A DNA stretch of 35,125 nucleotides from an uncultured Silvanigrella sp. (GCA_903932045.1 CAIZES010000464.1:1-35125); one strand, 5' to 3'; shown: positions 21,913 through 31,478, counted from the first letter of the stretch. The notes: generated from the sequence alone by a model not told the origin. Program-made: numbers and translations.

Positions 21913-22707
21913 ATGACAGAAGAAATGAAACTCAATCAAACACTGCTTGCCTCGCTGGGAAAAATGAAATCCTGGAGAAAGCAAAAAGCGGAAGGGAAAA
22001 AAGAGGCGCGAGAGGTGTCGTCCCGCATGATTCCTCCATTTATGGCTTCAAACGCCGTTCTACAAGACAGGTTGCGCGTTGCTAAATTATTTAGTGTCGG
22101 TGTTGCCGTCGTCTGTGTGGGTGTAGTGGGATTGCAGGAGTGGCGATTCAAGGGGGCGCTAGAACACGCGCTCAACAAAGAATTCTTGATTGTGCCTGGT
22201 GTTGTTGATTTTATGAGGGTAAGGCCAGGAGTCATACCCGAAAACGTGGTCTTTTTTTTCTCCGAATTCATGGCCGATCAGGTTGGGACATTCACATATG
22301 CCAACGTCGGGGAACGCTACAAACGGGCAGCGGAGTTCATGTCGCCTGCATTGCGTGAGTCGTTTTTGATGGAGTTACGCAAGAAGGAAAAAGATTACCG
22401 AGAGCTTGCTGTGACTGAGATTTTCAGTCCTGTCCCGGTTTCAAAGTTCGAGCAGCTTAAAGATGAAGCTGGCAGTCCGTACTATCTCGTTCATCTACGA
22501 GGAACACTAGAGAGATATTCAAACGATCAAAAAATCGCGAGCGAAGAGGAAATCTTCACACTTAAATTCCGAACGACACGTATTGTTGCCGACAAACCTT
22601 GGTTTTTTGAACTCACATCCTTGGAAAGGCAATCGTCAGAAGAGTTCGCTCGCTCCGAATCTGCGAAGGAAAGATTCGCAAAATCAGAGGGGGAAAAGAA
22701 CCTATGA
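21913..22707 (+). CDS. traE: TraE/VirB8-like protein (PFL_4703 type)
   Basis: The 264-residue protein has a cytoplasmic N-terminus of about 55 residues, one membrane helix (VAKLFSVGVAVVCVGVVGL, about 57-75) and a periplasmic domain of about 190 residues with VVFFFSEFMADQVGTFTYAN and AEFMSPALRESFLMELRKKE. That single-pass layout is typical of TraE/VirB8 and of the DUF2895 island proteins. VirB8-like proteins dimerise and link inner and outer parts of the channel. The C-terminal 25 residues are Ser/Glu/Lys-rich. The stop overlaps the next start by four bases. Confidence 0.75.
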   Translation: MTEEMKLNQTLLASLGKMKSWRKQKAEGKKEAREVSSRMIPPFMASNAVLQDRLRVAKLFSVGVAVVCVGVVGLQEWRFKGALEHALNKEFLIVPGVVDFMRVRPGVIPENVVFFFSEFMADQVGTFTYANVGERYKRAAEFMSPALRESFLMELRKKEKDYRELAVTEIFSPVPVSKFEQLKDEAGSPYYLVHLRGTLERYSNDQKIASEEEIFTLKFRTTRIVADKPWFFELTSLERQSSEEFARSESAKERFAKSEGEKNL

Positions 22708-23534
22708 AACGTTTTATCATTGCGGCAGTGTCATTTGTGTTGGCAAAGAGCGCACTCGCAGGCACCGTAGTTGCTTACGAAGGCCAGGATGTAGTCGTGC
22801 CTGTTGATCCGGCGGCAGGTGTGACTTTGATGCTGCCGGGTGCAGTAAAAATCGCGACACCACCACGATTTCACTCAATCCAGCCTATCGTTCCTCCTGC
22901 ATCACAAGCGGAGCCAGGGCAAGCAGCTCCTGCTCCAATGGATATTCGAGCCTTTTCTGTTCGGGCAACAAGAGCAACTGCTGAAAGGGTAACGTTCGTT
23001 CTGGCTGATGACAGGAATGTTACGGTTCGATTTATTCCAACACCTGGCGCTGACAATTTTTATGAGGTCAGATGGCAGAAAAATCAGAGTGCGAAAAACA
23101 AAGATTCGGGATACTTGGCAAATGAGCGAGCACTGATGCTGGCTTTGTTGCGGGACGACCTCGGAATGGGGCGGCAAATCGTCAAGACAGAAATCAAGAT
23201 TGATCGCTATCCGCAGCTTGAAATATTTCTCGTGAGAACATTTCAAACCGATGGGCTTTCTGGATATGTTTTCACGGTAACGAATACCAGCAAAGCAAAA
23301 CTGCAGCTTAATCCGACGGTCATTGCAATTAGCTCTCCCAATCGCGCGATTCTCACTCAAATGGATCACGAGACACTGAGACCTTGTTCGGAGGACAATA
23401 GTCCAAATCCGCGAGGAACCGGCTGTATGACAGCGCTTCGAATGGTGGTGAAGGGAACTGGCGCTCTGCCAGCACTGTCGCAAGATGCGCGAGCAGCCTT
23501 GCCGTTTATGGTCTCAATTAAGGAGAAAGAGTAG
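22704..23534 (+). CDS. traK: TraK/VirB9-like secretin protein (PFL_4704 type)
   Basis: The 276-residue precursor has a signal peptide (MKRFIIAAVSFVLAKSALAG). The mature N-terminus, VVAYEGQDVVVPVDPAAG, fits the strand-rich N-terminal domain of TraK/DUF3438 proteins. The C-terminal half (QLEIFLVRTFQTDGLSGYVF, VTNTSKAKLQLNP) is the beta-rich domain that sits in the outer-membrane ring with TraV and TraB. A Cys pair near 228-243 may form a disulfide. Position after TraE-like and before TraB-like genes is the conserved order. Confidence 0.75.
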   Translation: MKRFIIAAVSFVLAKSALAGTVVAYEGQDVVVPVDPAAGVTLMLPGAVKIATPPRFHSIQPIVPPASQAEPGQAAPAPMDIRAFSVRATRATAERVTFVLADDRNVTVRFIPTPGADNFYEVRWQKNQSAKNKDSGYLANERALMLALLRDDLGMGRQIVKTEIKIDRYPQLEIFLVRTFQTDGLSGYVFTVTNTSKAKLQLNPTVIAISSPNRAILTQMDHETLRPCSEDNSPNPRGTGCMTALRMVVKGTGALPALSQDARAALPFMVSIKEKE

Positions 23535-23536
23535 CC

Positions 23537-24664
23537 ATGAAACGGACGCATTTTATGAACATCCTCGTGGCATCTATTCTTGCTCCTGCATTTATAGCAA
23601 AGGCACAGCAAGGAAATCCACTTCCAGAGCCAACAAAAACGGTGCAAAGAACAACGTCGTCAACCGATGTTTACGGCAAAGAGACGCAGTACAAAAAGAA
23701 GTACGCTGAGGAGTCAGAAAAGCGAAGAGTCGCCGAAGACGAGCTTGCCAAAATACGCTCTCAGGTAGGAAAACCAGATAGCAAATCGACTTCCGTGCAG
23801 CTGGAGCCGACAGCGACACCGGGTGATGTGAAAAATCCGCAAATATCCGCTACGACAACGATGAAGGCAGCAAAAAAGAAGAGTGCAAAAGGGAAAAGGC
23901 TTCCAGTTGTTCCGGGCGCTGCAATAGGTTCGGATTTTAGTACGTCGTCATACGTTCAGGACGCTGAAATGAACGTAAGCCAAAAGCCATTGGTTTTTAC
24001 AGTAAGCCAGGCAACGCTAACAAAAGAAACCTCTACGGTTATTCCGCTTGGAAGCTATGTCAAAGCGCGAGTGCTAACGGGAGTCGAGGCAAATGATCAA
24101 GAGCCATTCCCTATGCTATTGCAGCTTGACTATGCCTTTGTTGGGCCAAACAAAACGAAAATAGACCTGTCGCATTGCTTCATGATTGCAAAGACGAAGG
24201 CAAATCTATCCACTGAGCGAGTCATGGCAGAAACTCAAGATATTAGCTGTGTGCGCGATAATGGCGAACATTTTAAACGCACTGCCAAGGGGTTCATCGC
24301 GGGTGAGGACTCCACCTTTGGTATGACAGGACAGCTTATTTCAAGGCAGGGACAAGTGCTGATGACCGCTGTGATTGCGAATCTCGCCAAAGGCGCGGGA
24401 GAGGCGGTGGCCTTGGCAAATTCTGCGACGCAGGTGGTGACTGGTCCTGGTGGAGCGATTGCACAGAGTACGCGAATCACAGGAAATACTGGCGCATATA
24501 TCGCTGGGAAATCTGTAACGGACGCTGCTCAAATGATCGCTGATTGGTATTTGGAGCACGCTCGGAAGCTCATGCCCAGCATTGCGGTTGGCAGTGGCCG
24601 CGATGTGTGGGTGGTTCTTCTCGACACCATTCAGGTTCCACCACTTCCAGCAAATTACGAATAG
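23537..24664 (+). CDS. traB: TraB/VirB10-like channel protein (PFL_4705 type)
   Basis: The 375-residue protein starts with a hydrophobic segment (FMNILVASILAPAFIA) serving as signal or anchor. A coiled-coil stretch with Lys/Glu (KKYAEESEKRRVAEDELAKI) follows, then a low-complexity linker. The C-terminal TrbI/VirB10 beta-barrel domain runs from about 170, with VIPLGSYVKARVLTGVEAND, LSHCFMIAKTK, GEHFKRTAKGFIAGED and GQVLMTAV. The last part (YLEHARKLMPSIAVGSGRDV) is the outer-membrane antenna region. It spans the periplasm and joins TraK and TraV in the core complex. The start lies two bases after the previous stop. Confidence 0.85.
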   Translation: MKRTHFMNILVASILAPAFIAKAQQGNPLPEPTKTVQRTTSSTDVYGKETQYKKKYAEESEKRRVAEDELAKIRSQVGKPDSKSTSVQLEPTATPGDVKNPQISATTTMKAAKKKSAKGKRLPVVPGAAIGSDFSTSSYVQDAEMNVSQKPLVFTVSQATLTKETSTVIPLGSYVKARVLTGVEANDQEPFPMLLQLDYAFVGPNKTKIDLSHCFMIAKTKANLSTERVMAETQDISCVRDNGEHFKRTAKGFIAGEDSTFGMTGQLISRQGQVLMTAVIANLAKGAGEAVALANSATQVVTGPGGAIAQSTRITGNTGAYIAGKSVTDAAQMIADWYLEHARKLMPSIAVGSGRDVWVVLLDTIQVPPLPANYE

Positions 24665-24676
24665 GAGACGATGAAA

Positions 24677-25060
24677 ATGAGAACGAAAATAGCGTTGGCA
24701 ATATTAGGCATCGTATCCATAAGTGGTTGCATCACCAGAGCGCCAACCACCTATGAACTCGACCGTCGTGCTGGGTTTTCTCCACCAGGAGAGCCAGTAC
24801 TCCCTGATGACCTTTCAAAGATGCGCACAAATTCGGCCATCGCGAGAACTCCTATGATTCCCGTGCGTGTCCCGCCAGTTGTTGAGAAGGTTTGGATTGC
24901 AGATTCGACACTGGGAGATGGTGCCAAAATGCAAGGGACATGGATGTTTCTCGAAGTTGAGCCTGGGAGATGGTTCGATGAAGTTGACCCTGGTGCTGCT
25001 CCACTTCTGATTCCGCCAGCACTTGGAACGACAAAGACACCAACGACAAGCAAAAAGTAA
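24677..25060 (+). CDS. traV: TraV-like conjugal transfer lipoprotein
   Basis: ATG 24677 is better spaced (nine bases) from AGGAG than the in-frame ATG 24671 (three bases). The 127-residue product has a lipoprotein signal ending ISGC (lipid Cys around residue 18), followed by a Pro/Thr-rich linker. The conserved core reads PVRVPPVVEKVWIADSTLGD and GTWMFLEVEPGRWF, close to the island lipoprotein family TIGR03751. It would anchor the TraK/TraB ring in the outer membrane. Position between TraB and TraC is the usual one. Confidence 0.75.
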   Translation: MRTKIALAILGIVSISGCITRAPTTYELDRRAGFSPPGEPVLPDDLSKMRTNSAIARTPMIPVRVPPVVEKVWIADSTLGDGAKMQGTWMFLEVEPGRWFDEVDPGAAPLLIPPALGTTKTPTTSKK

Positions 25061-25081
25061 AAGAACGGAGAGGAGGACAAA

Positions 25082-27832
25082 ATGGGTGAAGCCGTTGCAA
25101 ACGCTATCAATTCAATGCGCAAAATACCTACAAAACTCATGGATAAAATTCGTCCCATGAGGTCGCCCGGCATAGCGACGGCCCAGCCACAAAGCCTCGG
25201 CGAGATGTTGCCATACGAGACTTTTGTCGAGGCTGAAGGACTCACATTGGTTGTGATGTCTGATGGCAGCATGGGGGTTGTTTGGGAAATCGCACCTTTG
25301 CCGCACGAAGTGATCAAGCAGGAAGTTTTGAAAGCACAGGTTGAGGCGATCACAAAAGTCTTGGAGTCGGTCTGTGATGCACGGACAAGCTTTCAGCTCA
25401 TTTGGGACTCAACACCCAATAAATCGTTTGCCACTCCGGCATATGCGACAAACCCGAAGACCTATCCCCAGAGGGTGATGGTCGAGCGAATTAAAGCAGT
25501 GCAGCGTCGTGCGGATAAGCCCGAGGCTGGACTTTCCTGCACGCGACGCCGTTTGTACCTGTGTTTTCGTGTGCAGGCTTCGGGAAGATTGGGACTCGAT
25601 ACTGTGGGTGGCCCATTGGGTGGCACGGTCTCATCGGCCGTTGAGGGACAGGTGGAGATCCTGACAAAAACTCAAGATGTTATTGTAGCACAATCGAAAA
25701 CCATCGAGGACGGCCTTTCGCATTGCGGCCTGGCCTGGAAACGCTGCGATGCACACACCTTTACGCAGCTCGTTCGGGGTGGGCTCCATTCCTACGCCTT
25801 TGCGCGGGACCAAAGAGCTTTCACGAGTCAGCCAAATGCCAACGAGCGTCTCAGCGACCAGGTGCTGATGGATTTTGTCGAAATGGTTCCCTGGGGTGTC
25901 CAGCTTGGGAATGCGGCTTCAGGAAGCCCCGACTCAGTGCAGGTGCTTTCGTGGGCGCAACAGCCGCCACAGGCGTTTGTGGGAATGATGGCCCATCTCT
26001 TTGGGATTCGGGAACCTGTTCGTGTTGTCCTCAACCTCCGCCCCTGCGTGGATGTCTCGGACATGGACAGGAATGCCACCCTTCTTCGCCGTTCGATGGA
26101 TGCCAGGGGCAAGCGCCAGCTCACGGAGCTGCAAGAGACGCAGACCCGCATGACCTACGGCGAAAAGCTTATGTGGGTTAGCCTGCATGTGTTTGTGCGA
26201 AACGTCAGCGTGTCCCTCCCGGAACTCAAGAAAAACGACGGCTCGCGGAGCGTTGCTAACAGCCTGAACCAATCCACCGGGATACCGATGCTGACCGAGC
26301 AATACGCAGCGCCCGCTGTTTTCCTGCTCTGTCTTCCGCTCGGGTACAGGCCAGACGCAGGCAAGTTTGTTCAGAGGGAGCGGCGCGTCTTGTCGGCATC
26401 GCTGGGCTGCTACTTGCCCGTGTTTGGGGGATTCCCTGGAACTCGTACCCAAAGTCAGCTTTTGCAGAACAGGGCGAGTGATCCCATCTATCTCTGTACA
26501 CGTGACGCGCAAACCAGTGCCCATGCGGCTATTTTGGGATCATCTGGCTCTGGTAAGTCGTTTTATCTCGCAAATCTTTTGTGCAGCGAGAAGGCGGCGG
26601 TTCCTGATTCTCTCGATTTTATCATAGATAATAAGACCTCATATGAGGTTTACGCAAAACTCTGCGGTGAGGAAAGAGGTTTTCTTATTGCCAAGCCACC
26701 TGCTTCGTTTCCCAATATTTTCTTGGGACGTGCTGACAATGAGCGTATTGGCGTGATTGTTGGTATTTTAAGAACCGCAATTAGTCTAGCGAATCCAGGG
26801 TTTCAGATAACTTCGGAACACGACATGATTCTGAAACTCGCGGTGCAAAAAACCTTTGATGACAACTATATTGATGCTGAAACTGGATTCTCGGATGGTG
26901 TGATTGTTGAGAGAGCCACGATTGGCAAAGTGGTTGTGCCAAGACTTTCGGATGTGGTGGACAAGTTTACGCAGGTGTGTCGGCAGCTCGATTTGCAACC
27001 AGAGCATGCACAAATACTGCGCGCGAAACTCGGACCATTCTACGGAAAAGGCCAGTATGCAGCCATGTTCGACCAAGATTGTGTGGCCGATGCGGAACCG
27101 CCAACACCATCTGTAACGCTATTTGACCTTCAAGATGTCGTCACCGATCCTATTCTTTGTACTCTCACAAGTCAGATTTGCATCTCAGAGATCATTCGCC
27201 AAATAAAGCGATCTGACAATAAAAGTAAGAGTGGACGCCTTGTCATCGAGGAGGCTGGCGTTCTTGGAGCGCGAAGCCCAGAGCTTGTGGAGTTCGTGCG
27301 TGAAGCGTGGAAGACCTTCCGGAAATTGGGATATTCTTGCATCGGACTCACCAACTCAGTTGAGGATTATAGGGAAAAAGAAGCTCCGCGAGTGATTTGG
27401 CAAATCTCGCCAAATAAGATCATTTTACCCATGTCGCATGAAGACATTGAGCTTGCCTTGACGGAAGACGAGAAGAAGGGAATTCCAAAATTCCTGACCG
27501 AAGATGTCGCCGAGGTTGTCCGCACCCTTGTCAAAGTTGATGGTGTCTACTCCCAAGGGTTTTGGTGGAGCAGTGATATAAAAGGCAGTTTTGTTTATGC
27601 ACCAACAGGTTTTGACTATTGGCTTGCAGCAAGCAAACGCAAAGAAGTCTCTGGAACTGTGGACAGGATTGCGCAGCGTCTCGGGAGCTATTGGCGAGCA
27701 ATCCATTGGTTGGCAACACATCACCCATTTGGATTTCCAGACAGAAATGCCACCGACCGAGTACGGGAAATCAGCGACGAAGAGCTAAATGCCATTCCGC
27801 TTGATTATGTTAGCGAGGAGAAAGGTTTATGA
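25082..27832 (+). CDS. traC: TraC/VirB4-like T4SS ATPase (PFL_4706 type)
   Basis: The 916-residue protein matches the TraC/VirB4 motor. The N-terminal half (LTLVVMSDGSMGVVWEI, PLPHEVIKQEV) interacts with the membrane; a P-loop ATPase domain follows. Walker A is GSSGSGKS (486-493) in AAILGSSGSGKSFYLANLL. The Walker B strand RLVIEEAGVLG has Glu-Glu (723-724) where Asp-Glu is usual. A VirB4-type CIGLTNSVEDY and a final W-x-I-x-P-N-K-I segment follow. It energises pilus assembly and transfer from the cytoplasmic side. The gene is a mosaic: roughly codons 150-480 are GC-rich, the flanks much less so. GGAGG precedes the start, and the stop overlaps the next gene by four bases. Confidence 0.88.
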   Translation: MGEAVANAINSMRKIPTKLMDKIRPMRSPGIATAQPQSLGEMLPYETFVEAEGLTLVVMSDGSMGVVWEIAPLPHEVIKQEVLKAQVEAITKVLESVCDARTSFQLIWDSTPNKSFATPAYATNPKTYPQRVMVERIKAVQRRADKPEAGLSCTRRRLYLCFRVQASGRLGLDTVGGPLGGTVSSAVEGQVEILTKTQDVIVAQSKTIEDGLSHCGLAWKRCDAHTFTQLVRGGLHSYAFARDQRAFTSQPNANERLSDQVLMDFVEMVPWGVQLGNAASGSPDSVQVLSWAQQPPQAFVGMMAHLFGIREPVRVVLNLRPCVDVSDMDRNATLLRRSMDARGKRQLTELQETQTRMTYGEKLMWVSLHVFVRNVSVSLPELKKNDGSRSVANSLNQSTGIPMLTEQYAAPAVFLLCLPLGYRPDAGKFVQRERRVLSASLGCYLPVFGGFPGTRTQSQLLQNRASDPIYLCTRDAQTSAHAAILGSSGSGKSFYLANLLCSEKAAVPDSLDFIIDNKTSYEVYAKLCGEERGFLIAKPPASFPNIFLGRADNERIGVIVGILRTAISLANPGFQITSEHDMILKLAVQKTFDDNYIDAETGFSDGVIVERATIGKVVVPRLSDVVDKFTQVCRQLDLQPEHAQILRAKLGPFYGKGQYAAMFDQDCVADAEPPTPSVTLFDLQDVVTDPILCTLTSQICISEIIRQIKRSDNKSKSGRLVIEEAGVLGARSPELVEFVREAWKTFRKLGYSCIGLTNSVEDYREKEAPRVIWQISPNKIILPMSHEDIELALTEDEKKGIPKFLTEDVAEVVRTLVKVDGVYSQGFWWSSDIKGSFVYAPTGFDYWLAASKRKEVSGTVDRIAQRLGSYWRAIHWLATHHPFGFPDRNATDRVREISDEELNAIPLDYVSEEKGL

Positions 27833-28230
27833 AGAAGGTCGTTCTTTCAATCTGGGGAGTGATAACCTGCGCAACATCCTACGCAGATTCCGTTGAACCT
27901 GAAACGTTACCCTTGGCACCTCCTGTTGTTTCGGCAACAAATGCTTCATCGGTGATGCTTGAAATTACCTGGTCGCAGCTCTTGGTGGCTCATGGGCGAG
28001 GTCTTCAAAGTAATTGGACGAAGGATCATTATTCTCTCTGGGAACATGATCTCTTCGAGGAAATCAATGCGCCGCAGGTGATTGCCAGCGGTTTGAATGT
28101 GCTTACTGCCAGAGATTTTACTGGAATGCAGATCGAAAATATCACTCTAGTGACTGATGATGAAAAGAATAAAACGAAAGAAGAAGAGCAAGAGCGGAAG
28201 AGAAATAAAGGAGGGCACCGAGAGCCATGA
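27829..28230 (+). CDS. Exported hypothetical transfer protein
   Basis: The ATG overlaps the TraC stop (ATGA). The 133-residue precursor has a signal peptide (VVLSIWGVITCATSYA). The mature part contains SVMLEITWSQLLVAHGRGLQ and LNVLTARDFTGMQIENITLV, with a highly charged tail (EEEQERKRNKGGH). No family is recognised. Related islands carry small exported genes here (for example PFL_4709), but I see no motif that ties it to that family. It overlaps the next gene by four bases, so it is firmly in the operon. Confidence 0.55.
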   Translation: MKKVVLSIWGVITCATSYADSVEPETLPLAPPVVSATNASSVMLEITWSQLLVAHGRGLQSNWTKDHYSLWEHDLFEEINAPQVIASGLNVLTARDFTGMQIENITLVTDDEKNKTKEEEQERKRNKGGHREP

Positions 28231-29576
28231 AAACAAGAATAGCCTGCATAGCGCCATTTCTCCTTTGCATTGTAACCACATCTGCGATAGCGGCTGACTA
28301 TGTTGGAGAGAAAAGAACATACAGTTCTGCGGATGTGCTGGCTGTGCTTGGCAAGAAAAAGCAATTTGCACCTCCAGCACCGCTGAGCATCGGTACTGAA
28401 ATGAGTGCCCAGGTCAACACTTCGCTTCAGTGTGGAAAGCTTCGCTTCGACTACAATATGAACGCGATGCTGAACAAAATGAAGAAATTTCCCGAAGAGC
28501 TGAAAAATTATGTCAAAGACAGTATTCCTGCGGCGATGAATGCGGCTCCTATGTTGGTTCTTTGCTACATGAGCCCCACTGTTTGCGCAGAGCTAAAAAA
28601 CTTGAACATGCGCCTGGATATGGATTTGAAGATGATGACGGACGTTTGTGGCGCGATGGACAATTACATCGGCTCGCAGGCGGAAAAGGGCGCAAAGGAT
28701 GCCAAAGATAGAGCGAATAACAAGTGTATCAACGATCAAAAAACGCAAGGCAAGACCTTGCAGGAATCTCTTGATAATTGTAGTCGCAATCCACCACCAG
28801 CCTTGAACGTTGACATCGCAAAGGGATGGATTCAAGACACCGTTGTTTCTGGTCCACAGAGGGTTTTGGAATCACTTCTGACAGCATCAGCGCAAAAGGT
28901 TGTTGGAGCTGTTGGAGACGAAAACTACAGATTTCTAGCAGCGGTTCTTGGGGAAACAAAAATTCAAGCAAATGGAAAAATCCTTCCCATGTTTCCTGCG
29001 AACGTCTTTGTTCCATCCACCCTGGCTGGAAAAATGTTTCAGGCAGCTATTGATACGACCTGTAATCATCAAAAATTTCAGGCCGCCATCACGGGAACGT
29101 TGACGCCAAATTCTCCCAACCCCGAAATCAATTTCTTCCAGAGACGGCTATTTGATGTCATCAAAGACAACATAGATAAAGGTGATCACAACAATTTGTA
29201 CGATCTTGATCCGCCTGACCAAGAACTTATGTGCAATGCTCTCGGCCGGGCTGTTGGGCGCGTTGCGATTCTGCGAACAGCCGCCGATGGTGAATCAATG
29301 GCTGTTATTGCGCTTCAGAATCCTGCGTTGCCTGAAGATTTGCGCCAAATGTATGAGTCTCGGGTGTCTCAGGTGTTTCCCGCAATTCGAGAGCAAGCCA
29401 TGGCCCAGCCCGCAAAACCTATTGATGAATTATTGAAGCTCTTAAACCAGATGGCAAAAATACAGCGCGAACAGAGGCGCTTCACTGCTGGAACTCTGTC
29501 GCAAGGGCAAATGGATATGGACTCTTTGTCATCGCAATCGAACGAAGAGTGCGATAGCGACTACACATGTAAGTGA
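28227..29576 (+). CDS. PFL_4711/TIGR03755-like (TraH-like) exported protein
   Basis: The 449-residue precursor has a signal peptide (IAPFLLCIVTTSAIAA). It then shows a pattern found in the genomic-island family TIGR03755 and its F-type relative TraH: LQCGKLRFDYNMNAML, an alanine-rich helix (SIPAAMNAAPMLVLCYMSP), VCAELKNLNMRLDMDLKMM and a DVCGAMDNYI cysteine block. The C-terminal half holds AVLGETKIQ and long helices. Such proteins sit in the periplasm or outer membrane and are needed for pilus assembly. Both neighbours overlap or nearly overlap, and the next gene is the expected TraG-like partner. Confidence 0.68.
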   Translation: MKTRIACIAPFLLCIVTTSAIAADYVGEKRTYSSADVLAVLGKKKQFAPPAPLSIGTEMSAQVNTSLQCGKLRFDYNMNAMLNKMKKFPEELKNYVKDSIPAAMNAAPMLVLCYMSPTVCAELKNLNMRLDMDLKMMTDVCGAMDNYIGSQAEKGAKDAKDRANNKCINDQKTQGKTLQESLDNCSRNPPPALNVDIAKGWIQDTVVSGPQRVLESLLTASAQKVVGAVGDENYRFLAAVLGETKIQANGKILPMFPANVFVPSTLAGKMFQAAIDTTCNHQKFQAAITGTLTPNSPNPEINFFQRRLFDVIKDNIDKGDHNNLYDLDPPDQELMCNALGRAVGRVAILRTAADGESMAVIALQNPALPEDLRQMYESRVSQVFPAIREQAMAQPAKPIDELLKLLNQMAKIQREQRRFTAGTLSQGQMDMDSLSSQSNEECDSDYTCK

Positions 29577-29584
29577 GGATGAAT

Positions 29585-31330
29585 ATGCCACCAGAGGTCT
29601 TTACCCAAACTCCAATCGAAGGGCACATCATTGCGCTCTGCATGAAGTACCAGATCGCAGCTGCGAGAATTCTTGTGGGAACGCCGGTTATCAAGGCTGC
29701 TTTCTTTGTCATATTGGCGGTATTTCTCATCTGGCATTTGTCTCGTATGGGGCTATCAAAGCTTACACCTGGAGAGACTGTCGGCAAACTCTGCTGGAGT
29801 CTTGGTTGCATTATTCTTTCGATTGCCTTTCTGAGTAGCGGTGTTCGTCATGTGAACTTCAGTTCATTTGGAGATAAAAATCCTTGGGTGTCCAAGAATG
29901 GAGTGGCATCGAACTCTTCCTATGACAGCACTCTCAGGAGTAATAGCAATGAAGGACTCTTTTGGTATTTGCAGCTTTCTCGGGCAATATCTGGGGTCAC
30001 AGACACAATGACGCGAGCCATTGCTAGCGCATCTAACGATCCTTCTCTCATTAAAGACCCAACGTTTCTATACAAACAATTGGCAAAAAGCTCTTTAGCT
30101 GCTGCGGGAGTTGGTGGCTCTATCCCGGCTGCCAAGTTTGATGCACTGGTTCGGGACTGTTCGGATACCAAGAATGGCAAGATCATTTCTCGTGCAAATT
30201 CACTGCGCGAAATTTTTGATACTTCTACAACTCACTGCAATCAACTTTGGAGTGATTTTGAGGGGCAATTGTCCACCTTCGGCGACAACCTGTTGAGGAT
30301 CTATAAGCCAACCTCGTTGGGTCCAATTTATGATGATGTGCAGAAATATGGAGTCAATGGCCCGCGCTTCATAAAAAATCTGCTCGTGTCAAACGCGTTG
30401 TTGAATTATTCGAGATCTCGCGCGGGATTCAACGATCCCAACAGTACAAAAAATTCCGAAGCTACCTTTTCAGACACGGGCGACAGAATGGTTGAGGATG
30501 TCTCTACTGGGCCAGTAGCCGCTGGATACATGTACATTGCAAAGCTATTTATGAAAGATCCGCATGCGTCTGCGATGAAGGCCGAGGCTGCAAATCGATT
30601 CAATCAGTTTTCCAGTATTCTTCCCGTTGCGCGAGGCTGGATTCATGGAGTCCTTGCGATTTTATTTGTTGGCGCAGCTTTGGCTCTTGGCTTTCAAGCG
30701 ATTCGACCAATGCAGGCGTGGCTTTTGGCGATGGGAACGATTTCACTCTACAAGCCAATTAGTATCTTGGGATACAAAATTGCGGAGTATTTCACGAATA
30801 AATCGGACTTTTTGATGCAGATGAAAGGTATTCAAAATGATCCTTTGCTGCTTGGCGGTGTCAAAGTCATTCAGGATCAAATCATTCAGATGCAAACGGT
30901 ATACCTTGCTTTCGAAATTGGCGTGTTTGCAATCTTCGTCGCTGGTGCCATTGGTTGTTTTAGGGCGCTGACGAACTTCTCGAATACGTTGGGTCATGCG
31001 GCTATGGCGAAGTTGGGTAGTGTTGGGCAGACCCTCGCACACGAGGCCAGGCACATGAGCCGGCAATCTGCTCATCACGGCGGCGGCGGTGCTGCCAGCG
31101 ATCCCACTGTGAATGTGAACGTTGGGCATTGGCCCACGCAGTCTGCTTCTTTTGCGGGTCAAGCGCCTATGCCCCCTTCTTCCTGGGATGATGGCAGTGG
31201 CTGGTCTGCGCCTGTTGGGGGCGGTGGTCGTGGTGGAGGTGGCGGTCACTTTCGTTCAGGATCTGGGTCTTTTGAGTCCAGTATTTTCAATGAGAGTGTC
31301 ATTGATAATTCACCGAAAAAGACAACTTGA
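29585..31330 (+). CDS. traG: TraG N-terminal-like membrane protein
   Basis: The start is set at ATG 29585, six bases after a GAGG inside the previous stop region; GTG 29573 and ATG 29579 are possible but badly spaced. The 581-residue protein has two N-terminal membrane helices (IKAAFFVILAVFLIWHL and LCWSLGCIILSIAFLSSG). A large extracytoplasmic loop follows. Three further helices lie near the C-terminus: RGWIHGVLAILFVGAALALG, AWLLAMGTISLY and YLAFEIGVFAIFVAGAIGC. This is the TraG-N (PF07916) plan for mating-pair stabilisation, without the long periplasmic C-terminal half of F TraG. It ends in a His/Gly-rich tail (GGGGRGGGGGHF). It follows the TraH-like gene, as in F and G-type clusters. Confidence 0.68.
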   Translation: MPPEVFTQTPIEGHIIALCMKYQIAAARILVGTPVIKAAFFVILAVFLIWHLSRMGLSKLTPGETVGKLCWSLGCIILSIAFLSSGVRHVNFSSFGDKNPWVSKNGVASNSSYDSTLRSNSNEGLFWYLQLSRAISGVTDTMTRAIASASNDPSLIKDPTFLYKQLAKSSLAAAGVGGSIPAAKFDALVRDCSDTKNGKIISRANSLREIFDTSTTHCNQLWSDFEGQLSTFGDNLLRIYKPTSLGPIYDDVQKYGVNGPRFIKNLLVSNALLNYSRSRAGFNDPNSTKNSEATFSDTGDRMVEDVSTGPVAAGYMYIAKLFMKDPHASAMKAEAANRFNQFSSILPVARGWIHGVLAILFVGAALALGFQAIRPMQAWLLAMGTISLYKPISILGYKIAEYFTNKSDFLMQMKGIQNDPLLLGGVKVIQDQIIQMQTVYLAFEIGVFAIFVAGAIGCFRALTNFSNTLGHAAMAKLGSVGQTLAHEARHMSRQSAHHGGGGAASDPTVNVNVGHWPTQSASFAGQAPMPPSSWDDGSGWSAPVGGGGRGGGGGHFRSGSGSFESSIFNESVIDNSPKKTT

Positions 31331-31340
31331 GGATGTGGAT

Positions 31341-31478
31341 ATGGGGACTGATTGGGTTCAAGTCGTTGAGTGTGTGCAGCGGATTCTGATTGGAGTTGGC
31401 GGTCCTGCTATCGGTGGACTCTTGATCGCCTATGGCGTGGCGAAACTGAGGTCAAAATCCAACGAATCTGTGGGGTAG
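31341..31478 (+). CDS. Small single-pass membrane protein (45 aa)
   Basis: ATG 31341 has GAGG eight bases upstream, overlapping the TraG-like stop, and the frame ends in TAG at 31476-31478. The 45 residues hold one hydrophobic, glycine-rich helix (ILIGVGGPAIGGLLIAYGVA) and a short basic tail (KLRSKSNESV). No family is recognised. The GxxG-type helix would pack well against others, and the position suggests a small accessory part of the mating machinery. Confidence 0.5.
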   Translation: MGTDWVQVVECVQRILIGVGGPAIGGLLIAYGVAKLRSKSNESVG

